Positions 1-7,710 are shown, counted from the stretch's first letter. The stretch: DNA of 64,000 nt from Pseudomonas sp. FEN (GCF_904067045.1 NZ_CAJFDC010000036.1:637001-701000), one strand, 5' to 3'. The notes: generated from the sequence alone by a model not told the origin. Translations and numbers: made by a program.

Positions 1-173
1 CCAGCTATGCCCACAACTCCCTTGGTTATTCATTCGCCATGGCGGTGGTCAAGGGCGGCTTGAAGCGCATGGGCGAGCGGGTGTTCGCGCCGTTGGCCGA
101 TGGCAGCGTGATCGAGGCGGAAATCGTTTCTTCGGTGTTCTTCGATCCCAAAGGGGACCGCCAGAACATCTGA
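1..173 (+). CDS. soxA: Sarcosine oxidase alpha subunit, C-terminal end (partial)
   Basis: Only the last 56 codons are in the window; the reading frame begins at base 3 and stops with TGA at 171-173. The visible peptide (SYAHNSLGYSFAMAVVKGG near its start, FFDPKGDRQNI at its end) matches the conserved end of the SoxA glycine-cleavage T-like domain. SoxA is the large FAD/NAD subunit of heterotetrameric sarcosine oxidase, which oxidatively demethylates sarcosine to glycine and passes the one-carbon unit to tetrahydrofolate. The assignment is strengthened by soxG immediately downstream. The rest of the gene and the expected soxB and soxD lie to the left of the window. Confidence 0.88.
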   Translation, partial: SYAHNSLGYSFAMAVVKGGLKRMGERVFAPLADGSVIEAEIVSSVFFDPKGDRQNI

Positions 174-186
174 CGCCGTAGTCCCC

Positions 187-280
187 GTGGGAGCGGAGCT
201 TGTCGGATCGCCGCAGCGCTTTGGCGGCTGCAAGGGCCCCTTCGCGGCGGTGCGGCGATCCGACAGGCTCCGCTCCCACA
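187..280. repeat. REPIN (paired REP palindromes) between soxA and soxG
   Basis: Two inverted copies of a REP unit: the left arm starts gtgggagcggagcttg and runs into tcggatcgccgca; the right arm is its near-exact reverse complement (tgcggcgatccgaca..ctcccaca). The central spacer is about 35 bp. This is the typical REPIN arrangement of the P. fluorescens group. It lies inside what should be a cotranscribed operon, so the hairpin would be present in the soxAG mRNA. Confidence 0.85.
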
Positions 281-356
281 CAGGGCCACGGTTGTTCATG
301 AGGTGAGGTCAGGTATTGACCCACCGCAAAGACAGAATTCAACACAGGTGTTTCAC

Positions 357-989
357 ATGACCACAGCCAACGTTTACCAACAACGCCCGACTTCCGGGGC
401 CAAGGCCGAGTCGTCGTTGCACCATGCCGACCTCGCCAGCCTGGTGGGCAAGGGCCGCAAGAACGCCGGTGTCACCGTGCGCGAAAAGAAACTGCTCGGT
501 CACCTGACCATTCGTGGCGACGGCCACGATCCGGCCTTTGCCGCCGGCGTGCACAAGGCCCTTGGCCTGGAGCTGCCGGTGGCATTGACCGTCGTCGCCA
601 AGGGCGAGACCAGCCTGCAATGGCTGGGCCCTGACGAGTGGTTGCTGATCGTCCCGAGCGGCGAAGAGTTCGCCGCCGAGAAGGCGCTGCGCGAAGCCCT
701 GGGCGATCTGCATATCGCCATCGTCAATGTCAGCGGCGGCCAGCAACTGCTGGAGCTGAGCGGGCCGAACGTCCGTGAAGTGCTGATGAAGTCCACCAGC
801 TATGACGTGCACCCCAACAACTTCCCGGTGGGCAAGGCGGTGGGCACGGTGTTCGCCAAGTCGCAACTGATGATCCGCCATACCGCCGATGACACCTGGG
901 AGCTGGTGATCCGTCGCAGCTTCTCGGATTACTGGTGGCTGTGGTTGCAGGATGCGGCGGCCGAGTACGGTCTCAGCGTCCAGGCCTGA
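357..989 (+). CDS. soxG: Sarcosine oxidase gamma subunit
   Basis: A 210-residue protein starting MTTANVYQQRP, the usual beginning of pseudomonad SoxG. SoxG is a small cofactor-free subunit of heterotetrameric sarcosine oxidase and folds like part of the T-protein/GcvT family. The ATG at 357 is chosen over an in-frame GTG at 303 because the extra residues look like untranslated leader and the family starts at MTTAN. The gene follows soxA by 183 bp, the gap being filled by a REPIN. It is followed by purU and fdhA, which consume products of the same pathway. Length and sequence look normal. Confidence 0.9.
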   Translation: MTTANVYQQRPTSGAKAESSLHHADLASLVGKGRKNAGVTVREKKLLGHLTIRGDGHDPAFAAGVHKALGLELPVALTVVAKGETSLQWLGPDEWLLIVPSGEEFAAEKALREALGDLHIAIVNVSGGQQLLELSGPNVREVLMKSTSYDVHPNNFPVGKAVGTVFAKSQLMIRHTADDTWELVIRRSFSDYWWLWLQDAAAEYGLSVQA

Positions 990-1038
990 TACAACGATGA
1001 TTGTGCCCGGGCGGGTTTTGCCGGTTTGACAGGGCCAA

Positions 1039-1171
1039 TGTGGCGAGGGGGCTTGCCCCCGCTGGGCTGCGCAGCAGCCCCAAACCCTGAAAACACGGTC
1101 TGTCTGACACTGCGCGATTGCCGGTTTTAGGGCTGCTTCGCAGCCCGGCGGGGGCAAGCCCCCTCGCCACA
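1039..1171. repeat. REPIN between soxG and purU
   Basis: Long inverted repeat: the left end is tgtggcgagggggcttgccc and the right end its complement (gggcaagccccctcgccaca), with an inner pair of complementary arms (ctgcgcagcagcccc / ggctgcttcgcagcc). It is a different REP subtype (tgtggcgag) from the one at 187-280. It is the only feature in the 250-bp gap. Confidence 0.85.
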
Positions 1172-1242
1172 GTAACTAGGTTCGCCGCAGGTTTTGCATT
1201 GCACCTACTGGCGTGCAGGTATTCAAGAACAGGAGTCACCGC

Positions 1243-2100
1243 ATGAGCCGCGCCCCCGATACATGGATTTTGACCGCCGATTGCCCCAGCATGCTCGGCA
1301 CGGTGGATGCGGTGACCCGCTATCTGTTCGAGCAGGGTTGCTACGTCACCGAGCACCACTCGTTCGATGATCGCCTCTCAGGTCGTTTCTTCATCCGCGT
1401 GGAATTCCGCCAGCCCGACGGTTTCGACGAACAGGCGTTCCGCGCCGGCCTTGCCCAGCGCGGCGAGGCCTTCGGTATGTTGTTCGAGCTGACCGCGCCG
1501 AACTATCGGCCGAAAGTAGTGATCATGGTGTCCAAGGCCGATCACTGCCTCAACGACCTGCTCTATCGCCAGCGCATCGGCCAACTGTCCATGGATGTGG
1601 CCGCGGTGGTGTCCAACCACCCGGACCTCAAGCCCCTGGCCGACTGGCACCAGATTCCCTACTACCATTTCCCGTTGGACCCGAACGACAAGCCGGCCCA
1701 GGAGCGTCAGGTCTGGCAGGTGATCGAGGATTCCGGCGCCGAACTGGTGATCCTTGCCCGCTACATGCAGGTGCTGTCGCCCGAGCTGTGCCGCAAGCTC
1801 GACGGCAAGGCGATCAATATCCACCACTCGTTGCTGCCCGGCTTCAAGGGCGCCAAGCCCTATCACCAGGCTTACAACAAGGGCGTGAAACTGGTGGGGG
1901 CCACCGCGCACTACATCAACAACGACCTGGATGAAGGTCCAATCATCGCCCAGGGCGTGGAAGCGGTGGACCACAGCCATTATCCCGAGGATCTGATCGC
2001 CAAGGGCCGCGATATCGAAGGGCTGACGCTGGCCCGGGCGGTGGGTTATCACATCGAGCGGCGAGTTTTCTTGAACGCCAACCGAACAGTAGTGCTGTAA
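1243..2100 (+). CDS. purU: Formyltetrahydrofolate deformylase
   Basis: A 285-residue protein. The N-terminal ACT domain (about residues 8-85) begins with the PDTWILTADCPSMLGT stretch; the C-terminal formyltransferase-like domain contains NIHHSLLPGFKGAKPY and GATAHYINNDLDEGPI, which carry the Asn/His/Asp catalytic set of this fold. PurU hydrolyses 10-formyl-THF to formate and THF. The ATG at 1243 is preceded by AGGAG at 1231-1235 with suitable spacing, so it is preferred over the upstream GTG at 1213. Between soxG and fdhA it handles surplus one-carbon units from sarcosine and glycine betaine catabolism. Confidence 0.95.
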   Translation: MSRAPDTWILTADCPSMLGTVDAVTRYLFEQGCYVTEHHSFDDRLSGRFFIRVEFRQPDGFDEQAFRAGLAQRGEAFGMLFELTAPNYRPKVVIMVSKADHCLNDLLYRQRIGQLSMDVAAVVSNHPDLKPLADWHQIPYYHFPLDPNDKPAQERQVWQVIEDSGAELVILARYMQVLSPELCRKLDGKAINIHHSLLPGFKGAKPYHQAYNKGVKLVGATAHYINNDLDEGPIIAQGVEAVDHSHYPEDLIAKGRDIEGLTLARAVGYHIERRVFLNANRTVVL

Positions 2101-2112
2101 AAGGCGGTCGTT

Positions 2113-2227
2113 TTACGACCTTCGCGGCGCTGCGGCGATCCGACAAGCTCCGCTCCCACAGTGGACTGCGTAGCCTGGGAGTTACCCCATCAATCGTGGG
2201 AGCGGAGCTTGCCGGCGAAGAGGCCCG
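2113..2227. repeat. Two oppositely oriented REP units between purU and fdhA
   Basis: A REP right arm (ctgcggcgatccgaca..ctccgctcccaca, about 2125-2160) is followed about 36 bp later by a left arm (gtgggagcggagcttgccgg, 2196 onward). The pair is in the reversed order relative to the REPIN at 187-280, suggesting two neighbouring insertions or half-elements. No open gene is visible in this 224-bp gap. Confidence 0.7.
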
Positions 2228-2324
2228 TAAGAACAACGCAACAACCACAGGCAATAACCCGAGCAATCCGCGCGTTGCCCCCTGGCAACGCGCTGCTACA
2301 TAAAAACAACAGCGAGGTGAAAGC

Positions 2325-3524
2325 ATGTCTGGCAATCGTGGTGTGGTGTATCTCGGCAATGGCAAGGTCGAGGTGCAGAAAATCGACTATCCGAAAATGC
2401 AGGACCCACGCGGCAGGAAGATTGAGCACGGTGTCATCCTGCGCGTCGTCTCCACCAACATCTGTGGTTCGGACCAACACATGGTCCGTGGCCGTACCAC
2501 CGCCCAGACCGGTCTGGTCCTGGGTCACGAAATCACCGGTGAAGTGATCGAGAAGGGCAGCGATGTCGAGAACCTGAAACTCGGCGACCTGGTCTCGGTA
2601 CCGTTCAACGTGGCTTGCGGGCGCTGCCGTTCCTGCAAGGAGCAACACACTGGCGTTTGTCTGACCGTCAACCCGGCGCGTGCCGGCGGTGCCTACGGTT
2701 ATGTCGACATGGGCGACTGGACCGGCGGCCAAGCCGAGTATGTGCTGGTACCGTATGCCGATTTCAACCTGCTCAAGCTGCCGGATCGCGACAAGGCCAT
2801 GGAGAAGATCCGCGACCTGACCTGCCTCTCCGACATCCTCCCCACTGGCTACCACGGCGCGGTCACCGCGGGCGTTGGCCCGGGTAGCAGCGTGTACATT
2901 GCCGGTGCCGGTCCGGTCGGCCTCGCGGCGGCGGCTTCGGCACGCCTGCTGGGCGCGGCGGTGGTGATCATCGGTGACGTCAACCCGATCCGCCTGGCAC
3001 ATGCCAAGGCCCAGGGTTTCGAAATCGCCGACCTGTCCAAGGACACCCCGTTGCACGAACAGATCGCCGCGTTGCTCGGTGAACCTGAAGTGGACTGTGC
3101 CGTCGATGCGGTGGGCTTCGAAGCCCGTGGTCACGGCCATGAAGGCGTGAAGCACGAGGCTCCGGCCACTGTGCTCAACTCGCTGATGGGCGTGGTCCGC
3201 GTGGCGGGCAAGATCGGTATTCCGGGCCTGTACGTGACCGAAGATCCGGGTGCGGTGGATGCCGCGGCGAAAATGGGCAGCCTGAGCATCCGCTTCGGCC
3301 TCGGTTGGGCCAAGTCCCACAGCTTCCACACCGGCCAGACCCCGGTGATGAAGTACAACCGCCAGCTGATGCAGGCGATCATGTGGGATCGGATCAAGAT
3401 CGCCGATATCGTCGGCGTCGAAGTGATCAGCCTGGATGACGCGCCACGCGGTTACGGCGAGTTCGATGCGGGCGTACCGAAGAAGTTCGTGATTGACCCG
3501 CACAAGCTGTTCAGTGCGGCGTAA
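2325..3524 (+). CDS. fdhA: Glutathione-independent formaldehyde dehydrogenase
   Basis: A 399-residue zinc-dependent medium-chain dehydrogenase. Visible features: the catalytic zinc region CGSDQH and GHEITGEV (residues about 46-75), the structural zinc cysteines in CGRCRSCKEQHTGVC (about 97-112), and the NAD-binding GAGPVGLAAA (about 190-200). Length and motifs match the Pseudomonas enzyme that oxidises formaldehyde to formate with tightly bound NAD. It starts with ATG after GAGGTG. Gene order sox-purU-fdhA is characteristic of Pseudomonas, where it detoxifies formaldehyde released by sarcosine oxidase. A clear hairpin terminator follows. Confidence 0.96.
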   Translation: MSGNRGVVYLGNGKVEVQKIDYPKMQDPRGRKIEHGVILRVVSTNICGSDQHMVRGRTTAQTGLVLGHEITGEVIEKGSDVENLKLGDLVSVPFNVACGRCRSCKEQHTGVCLTVNPARAGGAYGYVDMGDWTGGQAEYVLVPYADFNLLKLPDRDKAMEKIRDLTCLSDILPTGYHGAVTAGVGPGSSVYIAGAGPVGLAAAASARLLGAAVVIIGDVNPIRLAHAKAQGFEIADLSKDTPLHEQIAALLGEPEVDCAVDAVGFEARGHGHEGVKHEAPATVLNSLMGVVRVAGKIGIPGLYVTEDPGAVDAAAKMGSLSIRFGLGWAKSHSFHTGQTPVMKYNRQLMQAIMWDRIKIADIVGVEVISLDDAPRGYGEFDAGVPKKFVIDPHKLFSAA

Positions 3525-3543
3525 GCAGTAAAGGGCAAGACGG

Positions 3544-3572
3544 AAAAAGGGCGACTTCGGTCGCCCTTTTTA
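3544..3572 (+). terminator. Rho-independent terminator after fdhA
   Basis: Stem AAAAGGGCGAC / GTCGCCCTTTTT around a short TTCG loop followed by T residues, 20 bp after the fdhA stop. Confidence 0.9.
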
Positions 3573-3660
3573 ATGCTGCGGTCTTTGTTCCGGTCCTGGA
3601 AGAGCAAGGTTGTTTTTCGTCTGCTTAAGGTTCCAGGAGCACTACCGGTCTTTTGAAAGC

Positions 3661-4146
3661 TTAGAGACCGATAACGTTGCTTGCACCCTTTTCGATGATG
3701 TCGTAAGAGACATGGACATCTTCCTTCGGATCGAAGCCCGCGAAGGCGTGGATAACGATGGGGGTGTTGCTGTTGTAGGGCAGGGTATAACCCTGGCCCT
3801 TTAGCTTATGAGTTTCTACGTGCTTGGGTGGCGGGCAGCCAATTTTCGTTGACGCATAAAGCGGTCGGTCGAGCCGGTAATAACCGGCCGTCGTTTTCTC
3901 AAGATTGCTCTCGAGGCCTTCACGCCTGAGGTAATCAGACATATTGCAGTCGTACAACAGGCTGATTCGGGCATTGATCCTGACCTCAAGGTGCTCTTCG
4001 TCTGGGCGTTTTTTCAGGAAAAACACAAACTTTCTATAGCCGTTTTCGAGGGGCTGATGTTCCAGGCAGGTCGCATGATCGGTGTCCGTGAGAGCAGACA
4101 AGGTGACGATGCCTGCTTCGATGATTGCGCTGGTGAACATATCCAT
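3661..4146 (-). CDS. Ecotin-like serine protease inhibitor without clear signal peptide
   Basis: A 161-residue protein when started at the ATG at 4146, preceded by AGAGG seven bases upstream; an alternative ATG at 4164 lacks a good ribosome site. The C-terminal two thirds line up by eye with E. coli ecotin: YDCN matches ecotin VDCN, STKIGCP matches STMMACP, and LPYNSNTPIVIH matches LRYNSKLPIVVY. The two cysteines that form ecotin's disulfide are kept, and the position equivalent to the P1 methionine is lysine. Ecotin is normally a periplasmic dimer. Here the N-terminus (MDMFTSAIIEAGIVTLSALT) has acidic residues and no basic n-region, so export is doubtful. It is more AT-rich than its neighbours and next to a toxin-antitoxin pair, suggesting acquired DNA. 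The assignment is an alignment from memory. Confidence 0.6.
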   Translation of the reverse strand: MDMFTSAIIEAGIVTLSALTDTDHATCLEHQPLENGYRKFVFFLKKRPDEEHLEVRINARISLLYDCNMSDYLRREGLESNLEKTTAGYYRLDRPLYASTKIGCPPPKHVETHKLKGQGYTLPYNSNTPIVIHAFAGFDPKEDVHVSYDIIEKGASNVIGL

Positions 4147-4338
4147 ATTCAAGCCTCTGTGCATTGATTGAAGGGGGGTTGTCCCGCACAGTCATCTTCA
4201 CCAATGTTGAACGGGGGCCGGTGGTAGATAGTTATGGGAACTACCCGTGGCCATTAAAAAACCAAATATGGCAAAAATAGCCAGATTGCTGCGGTGTTGC
4301 TATAGTGAGCGGGCCATCCCAGCTTGCGAGCACATGCC

Positions 4339-4683
4339 ATGATTGCTTTGCCTGACCTCCTTGATCTGCCCCGTCAGAATGCCTCCCAGGTGAAGAACAA
4401 GTGGGCCGACGTTGTCCGTTTGGTCCATCAGTCCGGCACTGTGGCCGTGACCAACCACTCGACCGTGGAAATGGTGCTGCTGGCCGCCGAGACCTACCAG
4501 CAACTGATCGCCGAAGTACAAGCCTACAAGGCCCGGGAGCAATCGGCCCTGGAGGAGTTGACCCAACGTTTCGATGCTCGCCTGGAGGTTCTGCAACAGC
4601 CTGAATCCGCCGCTGGCGTGCGCTCGCTGCTGGCGGCCAAAGGCAAGCTGGGCAAGCGGCCCAAGGCAGGGTCCTCTTACTGA
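4339..4683 (+). CDS. Phd/YefM-like antitoxin of a zeta-type toxin module
   Basis: A 114-residue protein starting MIALPDLLDL. Residues about 12-55 (ASQVKNKWADVVRLV.. TVAVTNHSTVEMVLLAAETYQQL) have the pattern of the Phd/YefM DNA-binding and dimerisation domain; the rest is a charged, probably helical tail ending in a Lys-rich stretch, the usual place for toxin binding. Its TGA overlaps the ATG of the downstream kinase-like toxin by one base, so the two are translationally coupled. A TATAGT -10-like element sits at 4301-4306, with an imperfect TGGC..GCCA dyad just upstream as a possible operator. An in-frame TTG at 4324 is a less likely start. Confidence 0.7.
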   Translation: MIALPDLLDLPRQNASQVKNKWADVVRLVHQSGTVAVTNHSTVEMVLLAAETYQQLIAEVQAYKAREQSALEELTQRFDARLEVLQQPESAAGVRSLLAAKGKLGKRPKAGSSY

Positions 4684-5342
4684 TGACTGAAGTATTACCC
4701 GGCGAACGTCCGTACATTTTCGTCCTGGCGGGTGTCAACGGCGCAGGTAAAAGCTCGGTAGGTGGCGCGCTCCTGGCTGAGCACGGGCTGGATTGGTTCA
4801 ACCCGGACAGCTTTGCGCGTGAGTTGGTCGGCGCACAGGGCATTGATCCTGTTCAGGCCAATGCCCTGGCTTGGGAGCACGGTCGCTCGCTGTTGGAAGC
4901 CGCGCTGCTCCAGGGGCGTAACTACGCGTTCGAAACCACGCTGGGTGGCAACACGATCGCGCGCTTGCTGGCTCAGGCCGCTCGGACTCATGACGTGGTG
5001 ATGCTGTTTTGCGGATTGTCGTCTGCGGAGCAGCATCTGCAACGGGTACGTTTTCGCGTGTCCGTTGGTGGGCACGATATTGCGGAAAAGAAGATTCGCG
5101 AGCGTTGGGTCTCTTCTCGAGCGAATCTGGTCGCTCTGATGCCGCTGTTGGCGCACTTGCAAGTGTTCGATAACAGCGCCGACGCCGCGCCAGGTGAGGA
5201 TATTCCGGATCCTGCGCTGATTCTGGAGATGGTGGCTGGACAGATCATTTTCCCGGATCCGGAAGATGCCGCCGCCTTGCAGGGCACACCACAATGGGCG
5301 CGGCCGCTGGTGCAGGCAGCCATTGAATACCTTCCTGAATAG
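4683..5342 (+). CDS. Zeta-toxin-like P-loop kinase
   Basis: A 219-residue protein with Walker A GVNGAGKSS (residues about 17-25), the NPDSFARE segment with an aspartate corresponding to the catalytic region of zeta toxins, FETTLGG (about 79-85), and the arginine-rich RVRFRVSVGGHDI..IRERW segment typical of zeta/PezT proteins. Zeta toxins phosphorylate UDP-N-acetylglucosamine and block peptidoglycan synthesis; this activity is inferred from the family. The partner is a Phd-like protein rather than an epsilon antitoxin. The gene begins inside the stop codon of that partner. It could instead be a small-molecule kinase outside the toxin lineage. Confidence 0.75.
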   Translation: MTEVLPGERPYIFVLAGVNGAGKSSVGGALLAEHGLDWFNPDSFARELVGAQGIDPVQANALAWEHGRSLLEAALLQGRNYAFETTLGGNTIARLLAQAARTHDVVMLFCGLSSAEQHLQRVRFRVSVGGHDIAEKKIRERWVSSRANLVALMPLLAHLQVFDNSADAAPGEDIPDPALILEMVAGQIIFPDPEDAAALQGTPQWARPLVQAAIEYLPE

Positions 5343-5390
5343 TCGGTGTGGAACGCGACCCATGCTGTAATGCCCGAGCGTGCTTTGGGC

Positions 5391-6065
5391 TTAGAGGGCC
5401 GCCAGCGGCCCTTGATACAACACCGGTCCGCTCGGCTGCCCAGTCGGCGAGCCGCCTGCCGGTTCAAGACTGACCGCCAGTACCACCGGGGCGTCGAGCA
5501 AGGCCCTCTGCGCTTCGCTCAATTCGACCCGACCCTTGCCCTCCTTGGGCACCAGGCCCAGGGACACCGGCTTGCCATCCAGTGGAATTGCCCACAGTTC
5601 CAGGCTGCGGTCGGCGGCCACCCCCGCCAGGCTCAGCGGTTCCACTTGCAGGTAGTCGGCATGGGCCTTGACCCGTAACACCGGGGTTTGTGTGCCGCTG
5701 AGCAGGGTCGCGCTGGCGCTCACCGGATCGTGACGGTAGAACACGCCCAAGGCCACCACCAACACCAGCGAACAGGCCACCGCGAGGATCCGCAACCCAC
5801 TCCAGAACGGCTGCTTCTCGGGAAGGTGCAGCCGTTGCGGATCGATCCGCGCGACAATGCCTTGCCAGACGCGATCGGGCACCGGCTGGTCGGCCACGGA
5901 TTCGGTCAGGACCATCAGGTTTTCCTGCCACTCGGCGACCTGGGTGCGCAGCTTGGCGTCATCGCGCATCAGCTCTTCGAAGCGTCGTCGCGCGGCCTTG
6001 GACAGCAGGCCGATGGCATAGTCGGCGGCCAGCTCGCGACGCAGGCGGGGATTCTGGTAGTTCAT
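5391..6065 (-). CDS. Anti-sigma factor (RskA-like)
   Basis: A 224-residue protein. The N-terminal part (RRELAADYAIGLLSKAARRRFEEL, split over residues 8-31) is the short anti-sigma domain that lacks the zinc-binding HxxxCxxC motif. One transmembrane segment (about residues 90-110, ILAVACSLVLVVALGVFY) precedes a periplasmic domain rich in Ser and Val with the LELWAIPLDGKPVSLGLVP signature of RskA proteins. It should hold the ECF sigma factor encoded just upstream at the inner membrane. The ATG overlaps the sigma gene stop by 4 bp. Confidence 0.85.
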   Translation of the reverse strand: MNYQNPRLRRELAADYAIGLLSKAARRRFEELMRDDAKLRTQVAEWQENLMVLTESVADQPVPDRVWQGIVARIDPQRLHLPEKQPFWSGLRILAVACSLVLVVALGVFYRHDPVSASATLLSGTQTPVLRVKAHADYLQVEPLSLAGVAADRSLELWAIPLDGKPVSLGLVPKEGKGRVELSEAQRALLDAPVVLAVSLEPAGGSPTGQPSGPVLYQGPLAAL

Positions 6066-6652
6066 GATTCAAGGCACCTGCGCAGGCGTTCCATGCCGCG
6101 ACGTATCCAGGATTTGACCGAACCCAGGGGCGCGGGCAACTGTTCGGCCAGCTCCGGGTAGGACAGGCCGTGGAAATAGGCCAGGGTGATCGCCTGGCGT
6201 TGCGGGCCTTCCAGGGTTTCCAGGCAGCGGTTCATGGCCTTGGCCTCGCGGGCACTGTCGAGCAGGTCGTGGGCTGACGGGCTGTCGTCGGTCAGACTGT
6301 CTTCCTGCCCATCGTCCAGGGGCACCTCACGGAGCCTGCGCAACTGATCGATGGCCAGGTTGCGGGTGATGTTGACCATCCAGGTCATGGGCGCCGACAA
6401 GTGGGCCTCGTAGCGCGAGGCGTTGTTCCAGATGCGCACGAAGCTTTCCTGGAGGATTTCTTCGGCCAGGTCCCCATGGCCCAGGCAGCGCAGGGCCACG
6501 CCGTGCAGGCGCGGGGCGACGCGGCGATAAAGCGTCTCGAAGGCGTGGCGGTTGCCCTGCGAGCACTGGGCCAGCAACTGCCTGAGTTGATCGGCGTCGG
6601 TGGTGGAAATGGCAGTTCTCCAGACAATCAAAAGACGATGGATGGGCCGCAT
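6062..6652 (-). CDS. ECF RNA polymerase sigma factor (SigK/RpoE-like)
   Basis: Up to 196 residues. Sigma region 2 contains LAEEILQESFVRIW and WMVNITRNLAIDQLRR; region 4 contains LAYFHGLSYPELAEQL and GSVKSWIRRGMERLR. It is overlapped by the membrane anti-sigma gene, the normal pairing. The start is uncertain: ATG at 6652 has no ribosome site, a TTG is at codon 8, and the best Shine-Dalgarno (GGAG at 6618-6621) sits 7 bases before an in-frame ATT codon at 6610-6608, which would give a protein beginning ISTTDADQL. A FAS1-like gene remnant lies immediately upstream on the same strand. Confidence 0.88.
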   Translation of the reverse strand: MRPIHRLLIVWRTAISTTDADQLRQLLAQCSQGNRHAFETLYRRVAPRLHGVALRCLGHGDLAEEILQESFVRIWNNASRYEAHLSAPMTWMVNITRNLAIDQLRRLREVPLDDGQEDSLTDDSPSAHDLLDSAREAKAMNRCLETLEGPQRQAITLAYFHGLSYPELAEQLPAPLGSVKSWIRRGMERLRRCLES

Positions 6653-6670
6653 TTTGCGCTGGTTGCCGGC

Positions 6671-6844
6671 TCAGGGTAGTTCACGGCGGGCGGTTGTTCC
6701 ATTCATGGGCTGGACTCGGCTTTTGCGCGGCAGCACCTGGTCGATCGCCTGGATCGCGCCGTTCGGCTGCATGACCTTGTAGGTGCGGATATCGGTGCTG
6801 ATGCCTTTCTCAGCCTTGATCAGAATGTTGTACGGACCGTTCTT
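6671..6844 (-). pseudogene. C-terminal remnant resembling a FAS1 (fasciclin) domain
   Basis: The frame reads KNGPYNILIKAEKG.. then TYKVMQPNGAIQAIDQVLP.. and stops with TGA at 6673-6671. The NGxIxxIDxVLxP pattern matches the conserved end (H2 box) of fasciclin domains. There is no start codon or ribosome site, and a TAA closes the frame directly upstream at about 6847-6845, so at most a tail survives. Fasciclin proteins are encoded beside SigK/RskA-type sigma/anti-sigma pairs in other bacteria, so position supports the reading. The match is short; this is tentative. Confidence 0.45.
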
Positions 6845-6966
6845 TTATCGGTGCGTCGGGCGGATTCGGCGAGGGCGGAACAAGTCGGGTTTTTTCGACT
6901 CCAACGGCAAGTGTCCGGCACCTGTGCCAGATGGCGGGTGATTTTTATAATTCCAGAGGTGTAGCA

Positions 6967-7509
6967 ATGAAGATTTCACGCGGTGTGGTACTGGCTTCGC
7001 TCCTGGCATTCGCCGTCACACCGGTATTCGCGGCGTTCAGCCTGAACGATGCGGCCAATGCGGTCTCGTCCATGCAGGGCGGCCAGAATGGCAATGCGAC
7101 GGCCCCGGCCGGCGGCCTGCTCAGCGCCCTGGGCTCGCAACTGAATGTCACGCCGGAACAGGCCATTGGCGGTACCGGTGCCATGCTGGGGCTGGCGAAG
7201 AACAAGCTCAGCGACAACGATTATTCGCAGTTGAGCCAGAGCGTGCCAGGGCTCGACCAGTTGTCGGGCGGTGGCGCCCTGGCCGGTCTGGGTGGTTTAT
7301 TGGGCCAGTCGGGCAACTCGTCGGCGATGGGCAGCATGCTGGGCAATGTGCAGAACACCAACGACCTGAACAAGGCATTCGGGGCCCTGGGCATGGACAG
7401 TGGCATGGTCGGCCAGTTTGCCCCGCTGATCCTGCAGTACCTGGGGCAGCAGGGCGTCGGTGGTCCGCTGCTCAAGAGCCTGGGTGGCATCTGGGGCGCC
7501 GGTAGCTGA
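6967..7509 (+). CDS. DUF2780-type exported protein
   Basis: A 180-residue protein with a clear signal peptide (MKISRGVVLASLLAFAVTPVFA, cleavage near residue 22), then Gly/Ser/Asn-rich linkers around a core containing LLSALGSQLNVTPEQAIGGTGAML and PLILQYLGQQGVGGPLLKSL (each longer piece is part of one continuous region, residues about 48-175). This pattern is that of the DUF2780 family (VcgC/VcgE), of unknown function. ATG 6967 has GAGGTG 7-12 bases upstream and a perfect TATAAT at about 6946-6951. It is followed by a strong bidirectional terminator and is probably monocistronic. Confidence 0.75.
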   Translation: MKISRGVVLASLLAFAVTPVFAAFSLNDAANAVSSMQGGQNGNATAPAGGLLSALGSQLNVTPEQAIGGTGAMLGLAKNKLSDNDYSQLSQSVPGLDQLSGGGALAGLGGLLGQSGNSSAMGSMLGNVQNTNDLNKAFGALGMDSGMVGQFAPLILQYLGQQGVGGPLLKSLGGIWGAGS

Positions 7510-7525
7510 TAAGGCATCGGGTTCG

Positions 7526-7571
7526 AATAAAAGCGCATCGAACGGTTCAGGTCGTTCGATGCGCTTTTATT
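7526..7571. terminator. Bidirectional terminator after the DUF2780 gene
   Basis: Long perfect stem AATAAAAGCGCATCGAACG / CGTTCGATGCGCTTTTATT with a short loop, A-rich on one side and T-rich on the other, so it can stop transcription from both directions. Confidence 0.9.
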
Positions 7572-7610
7572 GTCTGGGGGCAACGGTATTTTTGCGCCGG
7601 GGCGCGGTTT

Positions 7611-7701
7611 TGTGGGAGCCAGCTTGCCGGAACGCCGCGATGGCGTCCGAACAGGCACCATAAGACTCAAGGGCCCCTGCGCCGACAAGCCGGCTCCCCA
7701 C
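7611..7701. repeat. REP pair
   Basis: Left arm tgtgggagccagcttgccgg, right arm ccgacaagccggctcccca, separated by about 50 bp; REPIN-like layout between the DUF2780 gene and the convergent acyltransferase gene. Confidence 0.7.
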
Positions 7702-7710
7702 GGTTAGTGG

